Source: Ulva prolifera (taxonomy: Eukaryota; Chlorophyta; Ulvophyceae; Ulvales; Ulvaceae). Taken from it: DNA of 64,000 nt. Shown in pieces: positions 1 through 12,945 of this stretch. A program made the translations under genes and the position numbers. Below the pieces are notes generated by a model. It did not search any database. It worked only from the letters and a program-made list of their open reading frames with translations, and was not told the origin of the DNA. How positions within the stretch are numbered: position 1 is the first letter of the stretch; every line of letters starts with the position of its first letter. Location of the stretch: contig CM041201.1 in NCBI GenBank assembly GCA_023078555.1, forward strand, positions 8,687,172-8,751,171, written 5' to 3'.

Positions 1-3000
1 GATCTTCAAGACCTTACAAATAGTTTGGCATGACCAGCTGCCCATTTTATCATGCGACTTCCATGGCAGTGGCCACTTTGTCACTGCGGGAGCAGACCAC
101 GAAATCAAGGTGCTGCGTGTTTGCTTGAATGATCGCGCCAGAAACCAGCCAAAAACACATATATCATGCACCTTTGGCTTCAGGTCTGGCAAATTGTGCA
201 CAAGGGAGACAAGAATTTAAACGTGGCCTTTCAGGGCAGCGTCAGCAATCACTCCAGAGCAGTCAATTGTGTCCGTTTTCATGGTACAATTCCACTTGGG
301 TGTTGCATCCGCTCTGTTGGAGCTCGTGGTAGACAGCGGTGTTTCCATAGCCGGATTTGTTGATGCCAATGGGTTTGCAGGTGAGAAGCTGGTATCCGCA
401 GGAGATGGGGGCGAGGTCATGCTATGGGCGCCTCCACCCGACAACGATCCATGTCTGATTCACACATGGAAGGTGAATCAGCTTCTGAGGTTCGTTATGA
501 TCTACGCTTCACCTTCAGGACCAGAGAATGTAGCCAGATCATGTAGTAAAAGTGCTGCAGGGGACATGCAGATGATGTCATCGACGTGGAGTGGTCCACA
601 GATGGTACAGGAATCGTTTCCACCTCCATCGATAATAGCGTCATCCTCTGGGACACGCAAAAGGGCAAGTCCAAGGTATGCGGCACAGCTCCGCGATACA
701 ATCTCAGCCCACAGTCTGCACGATCCGTGCATCAACCTGTGCTACTTCTCACGTCCGTGCCCCAAAACCACGCTGCCATGCCCTATAGATCACTAGTCCT
801 CGACACACGTTCACACCGTCGATCTATGGATGCAGCGGTCTCTCACCGGGCATCGCCACTACGTGCAAGGCGTGACATGGGACCCCCTAGGGGAGCACAT
901 TCTCACCCAGAGCACGGATCGCACAATGCGAGTGCACCGTGCCCGCGCCGCCAAGAAGCGCGCCCGGCCGCCTGCCAACGATGTCCTGGCAGCGGCAGAC
1001 TTTGTCCAAGCCGCAAGCGTCTCCAAGCGGCCACTGCTCAGCACCGAACCATCCGCGTCCAGCCGCGGCGCCACCTCACCATCAGGCAAGCAGCCTGCCG
1101 ACATGCCGGCCGCCGAGCCACCAGCGGTGACAGCAGGGGCTCAGTGTCCACAGGGCGATGCCAAGCAACAACAGCCGGCAGCCGCATCGCCGCCGGAGCG
1201 GCCAGCATCACAGAGGCAACCTGCATCCCGCACAACCTACATCTTTCAAGATGAGTGTCTCAACACCTTCTTCCGGCGCCTGAGCTTCTCTCCGGAGGGC
1301 TCGTTTGTGGTGGCGCCGGCCGCTACTCTCGGCCCTCTGGCTCCGGTACCACAGTGCGCTCCGCATGTTCTCCAATGAATGCTCATTCACGCCCTGTGCG
1401 ACCTTTCATGAGCGTGCAGGCGAGCCAAACGCTTTGCTCAGGCAGGTCCAGCAGCGACAGTGTATTGCCTCATTTCTGCCAGAAACACGTTATGCCAATC
1501 TGCAGAACACATATCAGCGCCTACAACAGTCCAGCTGCAGAGCTTGGCCAATGCAGTGATGTCACCGCGGCATGATGCTTCCGCGACATCTGCACGATTT
1601 TGTTTTGAGGCTCATGTGTGCCACCAAGCCTCCTACATCCAGCTGCCTGTGACCGCTCTCCACTTGCATGCCTTCAGCGTCTTGTACCTTGGCTCGCGAT
1701 CGCATCAGCAGCGCTCCACCAGGTGGCAGGCCTCCCTGTATGTCTCGGCGTCAGGGCACCACTGCGGCTGCTGCAGGTGTGCCTCGGCAGTCGCTCTCTT
1801 CTCTCGAGCGAACCTCACGCGGCCACTGGCCCTCCTGCCGACGATGACGTCCGCATCAACCTGCGTGCGCTTCTGCCCGGTGTTCTTCGAGAGCACGCGC
1901 GCACACAGCCCTGCCAACTCAAACCAGGAGACGTGCACCCAGGTGGCCGGGAAGGCCCCGGACAAAGCAGCAGGCGGGGCCGAGGCAGCCGGCACATGCA
2001 GCCGGGCTCCCTTTGACCTTGGCTACAAACTGGTGTATGCCGTTGGCACAACGGACAGCCTGTTTCTGTTTGACACAGGTGCGCGAGGCACCGCGCTGCG
2101 CGCCTGCTGTGCAATCCCTCAAATGGCACCTGAGCCGCACGCTGTGCCCGTGGCAGCTTGACTGTGCGCATGCTGCGTCTGCGGCCATGGATGTGGGGCG
2201 AAGGGTGCCTGTGCAAGTACAGCACTGCAGCCAGTTCCCATGTGTGCCGCAGTGTCTATGGGCATCGGTTGTAATGGTGCATTAGCGCAAGGTGGGGCCA
2301 CAGCTGTAGGCCACGACAGTGTGACCACCCTGGAACATCAAACTTCAAAGACGCACAGATGTCCTGGTTGTGGCATTTCGTTGCTGTATGCTTGCATGCG
2401 CGATTTGAAGCAGCGCTGACTGCGTGAGCTGCAGCGTCGCTCGTGTGCAATGTGTGATGATCAGGATTAGGGCGCGACTGTGTGCAGAGGATGTGCGCCC
2501 CCTGGCGGTGCTTGGGGCGATCCACCTGAAGCACATCACTGACCTCGCCTGGTCTCCGGACGGCAGATACCTGGTGGCCTCGTCGCATGATGGCTACTGC
2601 ACAGTGGTGAGCTTCGAGCCAGGTGAGTTAGGGGAGCCGCTGAAGAATCACAGGCATGATGCAATGTCTATTCGGACAGAAATGGCCCAGAGGCGACCAC
2701 CTGTGGTGCGGCCCGTTCTCTGTGTTGCGCTTGTGATGTGATGAAAGTGGCTACAGCGTGAGGCCAATCATTGTGCTCACATCACAGCATCACTGAATTG
2801 TCCGTGTACAGAAAGCTCCAAAACCAAAGAGGGTGAAAGATGGGCAAGTGGCAAAGCCCAAGGCTGCACAACAAGCCACACTGGCTGCATGCACGGGATC
2901 GCCACTAGCAGGAGTTCGGGCGACTGCCGGGAAAAATCGCAAACTTCAAGCAACGGTGGTCCCAGAGACTGCTGCTGCATCAGCACCTGCACCTGCAGTG

Positions 3001-3297
3001 GCGCCCGTCGTTCCCTCGTCCACACCAGCTACAGCAGCGGAACCAAATCCGCCAAAAGAGGTAGCAGCTGTTGAAGGACCAGAAACGGAAGCAGAGCAGG
3101 GCATCCCCCAGGAAGAAACTGCCAAGGATACATGCGATGAAAGCATGTCTCTTGGCGAGTCTGATAGTGATGGCAGCGAAGCGTCTGATTCCAAGATGGA
3201 TCAAGGCGGACCTGTTGAGCCATCACCTCCGGGGTCAAGCATAGCATTCCTGGCAGCACAGGCTGGCCAGCAAGCTGCAGGGTTAGGTGATACTTAA
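1..3297 (+). CDS. FAS2: Chromatin assembly factor 1 subunit p60 (FAS2/CHAF1B), 5'-partial
   Basis: WD40 subunit of CAF-1, the nuclear histone chaperone that deposits H3-H4 behind replication forks. The window opens inside the first blade: frame 2-118 reads IVWHDQLPILSCDFHG then GADHEIKVLR, the family's N-terminal signature, so only a few residues and the ATG are missing. Further exons inferred from splice sites are 184-283, 381-489, 561-675 (GHADDVIDVEWSTDG) and one from 836 (GHRHYVQGVTWDP, then a Pro/Ala-rich insert and TFFRRLSFSPEGSF). Later blocks near 1800-2080 (ANLTRPLALLPT, KLVYAVGTTDSLFLFDT) and 2490-2622 (LAWSPDGRYLVASSHDGYC) follow family order. The last exon, from about 2812, encodes a Lys/Ala then acidic low-complexity tail ending at TAA 3297. 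Convergent with the next gene (183 bp apart). Exon ends between 1300 and 2800 are uncertain. Confidence 0.88.
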
Positions 3298-3364
3298 AAT
3301 TACAAATAGCATGTCGGGCATGGCGAGAGTCTCAGTCGTGGCCTCAATTGTGAAACGGAACTCG

Positions 3365-3369
3365 TTACA
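3365..3369 (-). other. Putative TGTAA poly(A) signal of the Twinkle gene
   Basis: The minus strand reads TGTAA about 110 bases past the Twinkle stop codon. TGTAA is the common polyadenylation signal of green algae. The motif is short, so chance occurrence is possible. Confidence 0.35.
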
Positions 3370-3479
3370 ATCGGCACCTTGGGCAAGGTGAACATTGCCG
3401 ACATGAATATTGTTCGCCATACTTCAAGTCAAGAAAGAATTGCTGGTGTACACACTGCACGAACACATGCTAGCTTGAA

Positions 3480-6400
3480 TCAATTGAATCCGCCATGATC
3501 CATCATGTGCATAATCGGATTCCCTACAGAGTCGTCTGCTTCTTCCAAGTGCTGCTCTTGCGGCTGCATGGACTCTGGTGGTGCCTTGGACGAGAACAAC
3601 GGCTCGAGCGGACAGATCTCTCTCCCTTCGATTGTTTCAACATCGTAGTATCTCCCACAAGATCTGTCGTACCTCAAATACACTTGGCCAATGCGCCCTG
3701 CATCACGATTCCTCACCTGCATTTATCAGCCATATGTCAAACGATCTTGAACCATAGGTTGCCACATCTGCAACACACTGGATAGGCACAGGCTACACCT
3801 TATGAATTCTATGGTGAGTGTGCGCACCTTCCTAATGATGACCTGACAAGCAAATGGGTCATTCTCGAGTGGGTGGCCTGTTACAATCTTTGGTGTCTCG
3901 GTCTTGTCATCACGCCCTGATAGCAGGTCACGGTGCACTACCATGCCCACATCCGCCTTGTTATTGAAATGTGCAGAGCCTGAAATGTCGTATAGTGTCG
4001 GTGCCGCACCCTTCCACGCACTCAGCTGCTTTGGATGCGCCACCAGCCAGACATGGACTGAGTTCGTCATGGCGAACTGCTTCAACTGCACCACAGCGAA
4101 GTCAATAACAATATAAAGCCGCTACGAGCGCACTCATCTGTTTTGAGACCTCATGCTGTCAGTGACTGACCAGTTCTTGGCAACAGCGCTTGGCTTGTAC
4201 AAGCTCAGGCACTTCACTCATGCTGACCGAGGCTATGCCTGAACAATATCAGGACAAGAAATACAGTTGGTCTGAGTCCGCTCCAGGGAGACTGCTCTCA
4301 AAGCCATTGTGTGATGGAAGGCATCATGTTGCATCGGCGCTCCATGCCACCACGCTTCTCACGAAGCCATCATGCCACAGATAGCAACACCAGCACGGGC
4401 CTCACCAGCGCCAGGCAGCAACACACATACTTAAGAACGCAGAGCAGGGGCTCACCTTGGACAGGAGGCGGCTGACATACTCTGTTTCAGTCTGGTTGCT
4501 CTTCCGCTGGTGCTCCATCTCATTGTAGGGGTCGATGACAAGGCCTCGGATGCCATAACGGTACACAGCGTCCTGTGCCCTCTCCAGCACCTCGTCAATG
4601 CTCATGATGCTGTTTTCGACTCCTCGGATCCAAGAGAACAGCGTCTCAAAGACTTGCATGGTGGCGTATACCTGCGCCTCCTCAGACTTATGAAGGCGAG
4701 AGCCTCAAACACCACACAGACGGCACCCGTGGTTCTCGTCGAGAAAAACAGTAGAATTGCTGCTGTCAACAGGATTGCCATGCACATCCAACTGCTGCTC
4801 ATGCATGCAACAGGGCTAGAGCCAAACCACAGCATCACGCATGGCTGCAATGTCACATGCAGGCAGAATCGGGGTGCACCTCACGCTGAGTCATCGTTGG
4901 GCCGGAGATCCCGTCACGCTGATTGAAGGGCTTGCCCCAGATCTTCTCCGCCAGGTCACGGAAGTGGAACGCCGGCCGCTTCTCGAACGATGCAAAGCAG
5001 ATGGGCCAGTAGTGGTTGAGTGCGAGACTGAGCACAATCGAGTCGATGAACTCTGACTTCCCGGTGTTCGGCACACCTGCACACACACCAGCACGTCAAC
5101 CCGGAGTCGCTGCATCGGCAGCACAGCGGTGCCGCCACGGTAGTAGCACCACGCCACCACACTCACCTGCCTCCAGGTGCTTCCACATGCATTCCAACAT
5201 GACCTCGATTCTAGTGAAGCCACATGGCAAACTCTCTGCCCGCATGGCCACAGCCAACAAACCACAGCAGATTAGACCCATACCCTATTCTGTAACCACA
5301 CCAAGCAACAGCACATCACACATGAGCACCGCCTTCGGCCTCACGACTGGCCAGTGCCTGATCGCCAGGACACAGGTAGGCCACAGATGCATACAAGCAG
5401 CAACAGGCGAGTGATTAGCCGGCCGCACCTGTGACCACAGTCAGTTCCCCGGGCACAACCCGGTAGAACTGGTCCAACACGGGCCAGCCAGTCGACACGG
5501 GGCGCTCGAGGTTGCGGCCATCGTAGAGCTCCCAGATCTTGTCATGGAAGACCGAGGGCGCGTACAGGCCCTCGATCGGGTACGAGCTGCTGTCCTCGAT
5601 GAAGCGCCGCAAAGCGTACGGCCCATCCCGCTGGAGCACCTCATTCGCATCCTTCCGCTTGCCGCTGTCCTCCAACTGCCCCTGCAGGCACCCCTGAATC
5701 ACGTGTGCATGGGGGGGCGCCACGCCCGAACACGCCGCGGGGACAGGATGCGGATCGGTATACAAATTGGAATGCTAGCTCCTGGCCCGCCCACCCCGTG
5801 CACACCAGTACAGCTGCAAACCACAAGCTCATGGCACCCTCGAAGTCGACTGTGTACAGTGCGAAGCGGTTGTGATGAGATGATGGTGTCGGATGACCCA
5901 CTCCCGCAATGGAGTGTGTTGCAACGGCGATTGCATCCGTGCATATATGTGTGTGTGCAGGTTCGATGACATACAGCAGCTGCTGTCCTGGCAGGCGCTC
6001 CCCAGCTGCTGAGGAGGAACCAGCATGCGATGTCGCTGCAACAAGGCTGGGATCGGTCATCTCCAGCCCATCTATACCTCACAGTGGCATCCCTGTGGCA
6101 CAGCTTCAGCTCATGCAAAATCAGCGTGTGCCGCAGCGGCTGACGCCATCCTGAGGGACAACGTCGGCACTGCCTCCTTCTTCATGCAGACGTCTGAGCG
6201 AAAGAACTTGTGACCAAATTCGGATTGTGTTTCTTGAGCGTTGACCAGACATAACACCATGTGGAGCACGCGGCGACATGGCGCGGAGAAGGGGTGCCGT
6301 GAGGCGCACCGACTCATACTGTTGCAGCCGGGCGGCTGCTGCCTCGGCGTCCATGTAGACGGTATGGTCTTGCCAGCCAGAGGGCCACGCGGTGATCTTG

Positions 6401-9099
6401 CACCGCGGCCGCCCCAGCCGCCGCGACAGCTCCGCCGCGAGGTTGCTGCCTGCTGAGTCAGCATCCACCGCAAGATACACCTGCACAGCGACAGCAGCTT
6501 AGGGAACATCGTCTTCATTCGGCACCCGCGGCGGTCCAGCGCGTTGTTGTGTCGCGGACAGAACGTGACGCTGTGCCAAATCAGACAGGAACGATAGAAA
6601 GCTGCGCGGCAAGAGCAAGTACAGCTGTATGCAGCTAAGCAAGCAGAGGAGTACAAAGGTGCTCCAATTCCAACAATCACTCAAGCGAGACCCGCGTCAC
6701 CTCCCGTGACAACTCCAGGAGGACTTCTGCATGGGTGCCCGGGCGGGTTTCGTCAGTGAGAAAACCGGCGGCGCACTTCATGGGCGAGGTCGAGGTTCTG
6801 CAGCATGTGCTGGCATGTCTGCAGGTACGAGAACTTGCGATCCTTCTGGGGGTCGACCTCGCTGTCCTCCTTCACTCGGCTTGGGGCGCCATCTGGCACG
6901 CTCACCACGTTCCACAGCCCCGCCTACAACAGCTGGCACCTTGTGAGTGGCGTGTCAGCACAAGGCATGCGCGCTACACACCTGTGGCGCCGTGCATGTG
7001 CGTCGTGCCCCCTTAACGCTAGCAAACAGAGCGGCAACACCTACAAACAACAGAACACAAGGCGGAGCACCTACTGACAGTCAACGGGCGCCCGAAATGG
7101 TGGTGTTGCATCGACCGGTGGATAAAAAACCCACAACACCGGTGCGCTAAGTGATGCGCATGTGTTGAGCGCTGGGAGTGAAGAGCCATATGAAGCTACT
7201 ACCAAAACGCCTCCCCGGCAAAGGGACCAGCACCTCGTTGCAGGCCAGCTTATCCAGCTCGCCCTCCACGATGATCAGGTGCCCGATGTGCTCTATGCTG
7301 AAGCCGTCCTCTGGCGTGCCGTCAGCTTGCCGCTGCTTCCGCCTCACCTCACCGGGGTGGCCTGAGTCCCGGTCCGCAACATCATCGTGCCCAAACAGAA
7401 TCTTCTCGCAGCCCTTCTCCTGCGTGAAGTATTTGCCTGCACAGCACGCCACGTTTTGCTGCGGCAGCGTGTGAGGGGATCGCCCGTGGTGATGTCCCGG
7501 CATGCAGCGGCGACCACGCCACAGAGGATGTGGCTGCAGCGCGGTGCTGGCGGCATGCTTACTGCATTCAAAGCAGGAGTTGCGCATGCTGCGCAGAGGC
7601 ATGCGTGCACATCGCGGGCCAGCCGGGCAGGCATGAACGCCCAATTGCCAGCCGTATTCAACGGCGACGTCAGCTCAGACGCTTCAAGCAGTCCACCCAC
7701 ATGCGCATGCTGCATGCTCGTAGACGGTATGCGACACAATCCATAGTGCGCTCGCAACACCTGTTGCCTGCGCACCCAGCAGATGCAGCCCTCAGCAGCA
7801 ACAACCATTCAGTGCGCACCTTGTAAGCTCCTGTACTTGACGTTCACAACGTCCCCCTCCCTCTTGTACGGAAACGCAACACACTCCAGCGATTGCCAGC
7901 CAGAATCGACCCGGAACGAGCGGGTCGCGGTGCGGATATCGTTGGCGGCGATAACCGCGTCACTGATACCGCGAGAACGCAGGAAGGCACGGCCGGCACT
8001 GGACAGCGGTGAGGTGATGTCGTCCCAGCGCGGCGCGTGCACCGGCTGCGCTGCTGCGGCCTGCCAGTCGGCGCCGGCGGTGACGAGCCCCCCGTCTGCG
8101 CCTGCAGCCGCGCTGCGCGGCTTCTGCTTTGCCGTGCGCTCCTTCGCGGCCTGGCCTTCTGCCTGGACACGGCGTGGGTGGTCGTCGGGAGGTAGTGCTT
8201 AGATGACACATTGCGACGTGATTGCTGCAGAAGTTGCAGCTGGGTGCTTCACAGATTTCTGTGAAAGATAAGGCGCAGCCGAGATCGGGGGGGAAGACAG
8301 AAAATGAGAGCAGGTGGGGCTTCTGCGGTGTCAGGAGGCGCTGCCTGTAATGGCGGGAGCAACAGGCAGCCTTTGACAAGCGGCAAATGATTTATGAGAG
8401 CATTTCACGGCGCAGGGCAGCAACAGCTTTTTCTGCAGCCAGCAGGATGGTGACACTGGGTTGAGCTTGTGGTCAGACGGCCGACGTGGTGGCGGTTGTG
8501 GAGTGGCGTGGGTGCAGAGGGCCACCAGGGAGTGGAGGATGTGTGGACTCATGTAGCAGGAAGCCTGAGCTTGCGGCTGCCAGGCTGCTCGAGCCCACGA
8601 GATTCCTGTTTGTCTGCATTTACAACCTTGCAAAGAATCTCCCCTTGCAGGCCAACCATGCAGACAGCAATTCGACATCAGGAATGCAACAGCAATTCAA
8701 CAACAATCAAGGATAACAAAGGAGGATACCGTTGCTGATACAGAGGTACATGGCTGCATAATGTACATAATGTACATGGGTGCATAATGGCTTCCTTGCT
8801 CCGAACGTTTGTAGCAAGCTCAGGCTAGCTTGCATGATTGTGCTCAGCGGTGCGCTGTGTATGGCATGACTGGCGATGCGCACTCTGCTGGAAGGGATCC
8901 GTCCACTGGCTCCACACTTGCTGGCCCGGAAACAATGATATACAGCAGACATGCCTACTCCGGGAACTGTCTCCACCTTGACACTAAACGTCCGCTCGCG
9001 TGACGAGCCCCCTTCGCAGAAGGGACACAGCAGACCCGCATGCTGACCGTCTGTGTAATGGGGCAATACAATCCCTTGGTCAAGGCACGCATCCTGCAT
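3480..9099 (-). CDS. Twinkle-type organellar DNA primase-helicase
   Basis: T7 gp4-like primase-helicase that unwinds and primes organellar DNA. Blocks from 5' to 3' follow the plant Twinkle order: zinc-binding domain about 8890-9099 (GLLCPFCEGG, then CFRASKC, all four Cys present); RNA-polymerase-like block about 7820-8040; Toprim about 7240-7450 (LIIVEGELDKLA), 6760-6930 (NVVSVPDGAPS) and 6330-6486 (YLAVDADSAG); linker and helicase 5430-5700 (KDANEVLQ, VPGELTVVTG); Walker A 4890-5086 (VPNTGKSEFID); 4455-4659 (YGIRGLVIDPYNE, QTETEYVS); 3831-4083 (VWLVAHPKQL, LYDISGSAHF); and the C-terminal exon from 3480 (VRNRDAG, LRYDRSCGRYYD). Both primase and helicase motifs look intact. The ATG at 9097-9099 directly precedes an AG (tgcag), so the true N-terminus, with a transit peptide, probably lies in an unfound upstream exon. 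Exon borders are approximate. Confidence 0.88.
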
Positions 9100-9213
9100 A
9101 TTTCATCTGGACTTGGCTCGCTCGTAACTCCTTGAAGCAGTGTTGTATACTATGAATATTAGAAACGGATAGTTTGCACCGGGAAATCTACACGAGGAGC
9201 ACAGAACACGTGG

Positions 9214-9900
9214 TCAAATACATGCAACAAAATAGCAGCAATCAAGTGGGCGTGCCTTCAAGGCCGCTGCATCTGGAACACATGTCTTCACACTGCTGAG
9301 CAAGGAAGCCTTTCCGCTTGAGGCTGTATGTGAATGTTGCAGCTCTTCAGATGATAGGCCACCGTCTGGTGAATATTGGAGCGGTTTCTCGCCTGTATTC
9401 ACTTGTGAAGATTTGGATTGGGGAACGGGTGCAGATGGCGAATTACCATTGTCTGAAGCCTTCTGTGGTGATCGTTTCTTGGCCACATCAGCGCCACCAT
9501 ACTTGGCCCATGAGCGGGGATGCAGTTGCTCTGTGGCAGGTGAAGGGTGGGCCTCGGCTGGATTAGGAATCCCGGGGTGCCGGACTACCGAATGGCTCCC
9601 CGTCCTTGAGCCAGATGAATCCGAAGTACTAGCTACTGGCAAGCCTCTCGAACGGCCAAAATTAAAGCGAGAAGCCTGTCTTGATGCTGTGATTTGCGCA
9701 GTGTCCTGTTTAATCGTGGTGCGCTTGGTCGGCGAAGGTGTTCGAAGCATTCGTCTCACTTTCACATTGGCCATGGGCGACGCGCTGGGCTGAATCGCGG
9801 CCTGGCCTTTGACGGACGTAAAAGGTGCGCCAGCGCTGGGCACGGTACTCTGTGATCGCGCTCTGGACTGCTGTCGTGTTGCCGTTGGTGCCAACGGCAT
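9214..9900 (-). CDS. Basic Ser/Pro-rich protein, uncharacterised
   Basis: An open frame of about 229 codons, in-frame ATG at 9898-9900, stop at 9214. The protein is rich in Ser, Pro, Lys, Arg and Gln, with no predicted fold, membrane segment or recognisable domain. It carries several S/T-P-x-K/R sites (TPSPTKR, RSPQK), the pattern of proline-directed kinase targets seen in many cytoskeletal or nuclear basic proteins. That is only a composition-based hint. The frame stays open a little upstream of the ATG, with an AG at about 9920, so this may be an internal or terminal exon. It could also be the N-terminal exon of the adjoining Twinkle gene, whose transit peptide is missing; no sequence match settles this. 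The ATG-to-stop length and coding-like composition favour a real exon. Confidence 0.4.
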   Translation of the reverse strand: MPLAPTATRQQSRARSQSTVPSAGAPFTSVKGQAAIQPSASPMANVKVRRMLRTPSPTKRTTIKQDTAQITASRQASRFNFGRSRGLPVASTSDSSGSRTGSHSVVRHPGIPNPAEAHPSPATEQLHPRSWAKYGGADVAKKRSPQKASDNGNSPSAPVPQSKSSQVNTGEKPLQYSPDGGLSSEELQHSHTASSGKASLLSSVKTCVPDAAALKARPLDCCYFVACI

Positions 9901-9954
9901 CAATTTGTGGAGCAGGCCTGCACGAAATCAGAGCTGGCTTCGATCTTGCCACTC

Positions 9955-10811
9955 ACCGAGCAGAAAATATGTGTTGTATATCATCATTGTCGTTTTTTGC
10001 GCGCTGATATCATGATGAGGAGGAGCACATGCGCGGCTGACATCTCCGTGGAAGGGCAAAGGACGTCGCGCATGCCCGGCGCAGCCCTGACTACAGAGAG
10101 CTCCAGCATGCACCTTCACTAACGCGATAGTATGTATGACTGTAGCATTGTCATGCACTGCGATACAGCTGCTGCGCGGACTGAATGGGGACACACCGCT
10201 CAAACGCACATCACTGGCAAGACCATGTGACGGTAGAATGAACGGCAATATACGCTTCATATTTGTGCACTCCCATCATGAGAACAAATTTCAGCCACTG
10301 CTGACGGCAGTCGATGCGGATGTCGAGAATTCTCGGTGAACAACGACAGTCTCGTGGGTCCACTGCGCCCTTCGGACATCCTGGAGTGAGCATTGAGCGC
10401 AGGGATGAAATTGTCGGATTCGTATCGATAGCATAGATCCCCTCCGTAGGCAAGCTGAAGTGGCCATGGATGATCAGTACAACCAGCTCATTCGAAAGAC
10501 CGACATAATGCGAGTTCACACAACATAGATCGGACTGCCTGCTGCCTCACAGGGACAATAATGTTGCCGAGACGAGGTGACCCCCAGTAGCTGTTTCAAA
10601 ATTGCCACAGCCAGGTGATGCACATATTGGTGATCGAAAGTGTCACACGCATACGTGCCCAGATGATATATGGGTGCAACGGTTACATTGCCATAAAGTC
10701 TGTGCCTCACGACCATTGAGTGGAGCATAAATCCACATCACTGTCGACGTTCCATGCAACCTGAGTCTTGCGCCTGGATGCGCGCCTGAATGCACGCCAA
10801 CCTGGCTCCAC
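9955..10811. other. Intergenic region, no gene recognised
   Basis: Short frames occur on both strands but none resembles a known family or has convincing splice partners. It holds the 3' flank of the RPS13 gene. Confidence 0.5.
10683..10687 (-). other. Putative TGTAA poly(A) signal of RPS13
   Basis: The minus strand reads TGTAA 125-130 bases past the RPS13 stop codon, a normal 3' UTR distance for green algae. Confidence 0.4.
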
Positions 10812-11819
10812 TTAGGACACCAGGGTCGAAGCAGTTGCTGACTCGTACTTCCAGTTAGGGGGCAGCTTCTTGGTTTGCTGCATACATAATTGGGTATCAA
10901 TTTCGGAGCATATGTGTCTGCTTTGTATGTAGGCCAAGCAAATCAAGTGTGAGATGCCAGATACTGGTCAGTCAGCTGTCTGATCAGGCCTGCCAATTTA
11001 TCTGCTATTTGTGCCTCTGTGATGCAATGTAAACTAGCAACAGCGATCAGATGGGCAGGTCAGAACACCGCGACTAGTTCACTCACCTTGTAGTATCGCG
11101 CAAGCCGGTGGATACGGGATTCCACCAGAATGAGGCGGAACTTTGCGTCACGGTCCTTGCGGAAAACTTCCAGATGCTTGCGCATAGACACAGCCTTCTT
11201 GATCATGAAGTAAAGGTCCTCAGGGATCTCAGGGGCGAGACCCTGCTTGCGCAGTATCCGCAGGATCTTGGTACCTGTGACACTTGTCACACGCCCAACA
11301 CCATGGTGGTCACGGAGAACCACACCAATCTGAGAAGGGGTGGTGCCCTTCTTTGACAGTTTGCAGATCATATCATTGACCTGCGCACCCGCACACTCTG
11401 AGTCTCAGCTGCGACTCCATCATCGGCCTTTGGACTGACAGTATCGTGCATACAATTCACAGCACAATTGCTACCATCTGCAGCCGCGTCGAACGACAGA
11501 TGCGAGGACCTGAGCGTCCAGAGTGGACATGGCGTGGCCCAGACATGGCGTGGTCTGCATGCGTTCCACTACACCCGGCTGGTCCAGGTGGTGGTGTTCA
11601 CACTGATCAGGCATCAGCCGAGCACCGCTCACAAGGCTGGTGAGACTTCAAAAAAATCGGATATGTTGATGAGAAATGGTGAGGGTAGCCATTGGTCATC
11701 TGGCAGGCACAAGTGGGCCATACCTCATGGCTGGTAACCTTGAGCCAAGACGGAGGAGTGCGTTTGTAGGGCAGAGCGGACCCGCTCATACCCTTTCCCT
11801 TAGAGTGCATGCGCCCCAT
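10812..11819 (-). CDS. RPS13: 40S ribosomal protein S13 (uS15), complete, 3 exons
   Basis: Component of the cytosolic small ribosomal subunit. Coding exons are 11724-11819, 11087-11380 and 10812-10877; all junctions are GT-AG and all introns phase 0. The product is 151 residues, exactly the usual length of eukaryotic uS15. It begins [20 protein letters not shown], contains [16 protein letters not shown], the [20 protein letters not shown] core and [16 protein letters not shown], and ends [11 protein letters not shown]...TLVS. The start is fixed by the conserved N-terminus. Identification is essentially certain, and the gene makes a good calibrator for local splice sites: donors GTATGG and GTGAGT, acceptors GCAG. 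Confidence 0.98.
11526..11553 (+). repeat. Two copies of a 12-bp unit, period 16
   Basis: The unit gacatggcgtgg occurs at 11526-11537 and 11542-11553, inside the first intron of RPS13. Short local duplication. Confidence 0.7.
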
Positions 11820-12945
11820 CTTGACCTATTTCAATTCCTGGGCTGAGAACTGCACGCGCACACAGAGCGTCATAATGCTGGCGGACGTCAGTCCGGCGTG
11901 TACCTGGCGCGCGCATCAGAGAATGATATACAAATAGTAAACTTTGTTGATCTGAAAGACTGTGAGTACACTCAAAATTCCAACAGGCATGAAGCAGCAG
12001 TGGCATCGGTATCGACAAGCACGCCATCGGACATCTTCGGCAGTTCACACCTGCACTTTCCACTTGCCCAAAAGAGGCAGACAGTCGAATCACTGTCAGT
12101 ATTTGGGGGACAGGTGGGACCAACGCAAGAGCTCACACAGGCACATCACGACGGTGCCGTTGCGACCGAGCAAACGAGGCTGGCAGCAACACAGGCCCCC
12201 CGGCGGCCAGCCGATGCATGCACAACGTCACAACAGCATGCGCATGCATGATGCGTCGACATCAATATTAACTGCCAATACAAGCTGGCTTTTTCGTATG
12301 CTGGTGGTGCGGGAGGCTGCAAATGTCGCCATGCATTTGCCTTGGATGAACTGCTGTTGCTTTTGAGGATGCTGGTACTGCGAGAAGGCTTGAGCCGCCC
12401 GCACTGTGGATGTTCCGGAAACGTGATCATGACCAGATCGCAGTCTTAATCGCTGCGCGGCTGCAAACGTGAAGATCTTAAACAAAATGTAGGTGGGACT
12501 CTTCCTGGATGATATGGCTGCATCGGGAGATGGAGGGTCGATCATACATGGGACCAAGTTGTCGCAGTACTGTGTGACAGTCTACAAGAGCATGCATGCG
12601 CGATACAGACACCGTGATCGCCATCTTGCGCACTAGCATGTGGCAGCGAATGAAGCTTTGACCGAGTTATCCGAGGCACCCATATAATACACTGTGGCTC
12701 GTCTGTGAGCTAGTGATTGAGGTAGCCAGGACTCCTCAGAGGTTCAGTCCAAGGCATCAGTGCGCGAAGCCTTCATATTTCGCATTGCGCTTGCTCGAGC
12801 CCACCGCGCGGTAGGCAGCAAGCGTGGAAAGCTCGTCAGCCTGCAAATCGAACTTCAACTATCGGCCTGTGACTTTGTACAAGTCACTGCCCACGTTGTA
12901 CTGTTTAAGTGGTCGCACTGATTAGAAACCTCCTGCGCTGCACCA
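11820..12945. other. Intergenic region between divergent RPS13 and DECR2 genes
   Basis: About 1.1 kb between two divergently transcribed genes, so it must contain both promoters. No frame resembles a known protein. No clear TATA box was picked out. Confidence 0.5.

Noticed and set aside
8745-8792. Short AT-rich repeats (ataatgtac)
   Set aside because: Very short, inside a Twinkle intron, no sign of function.
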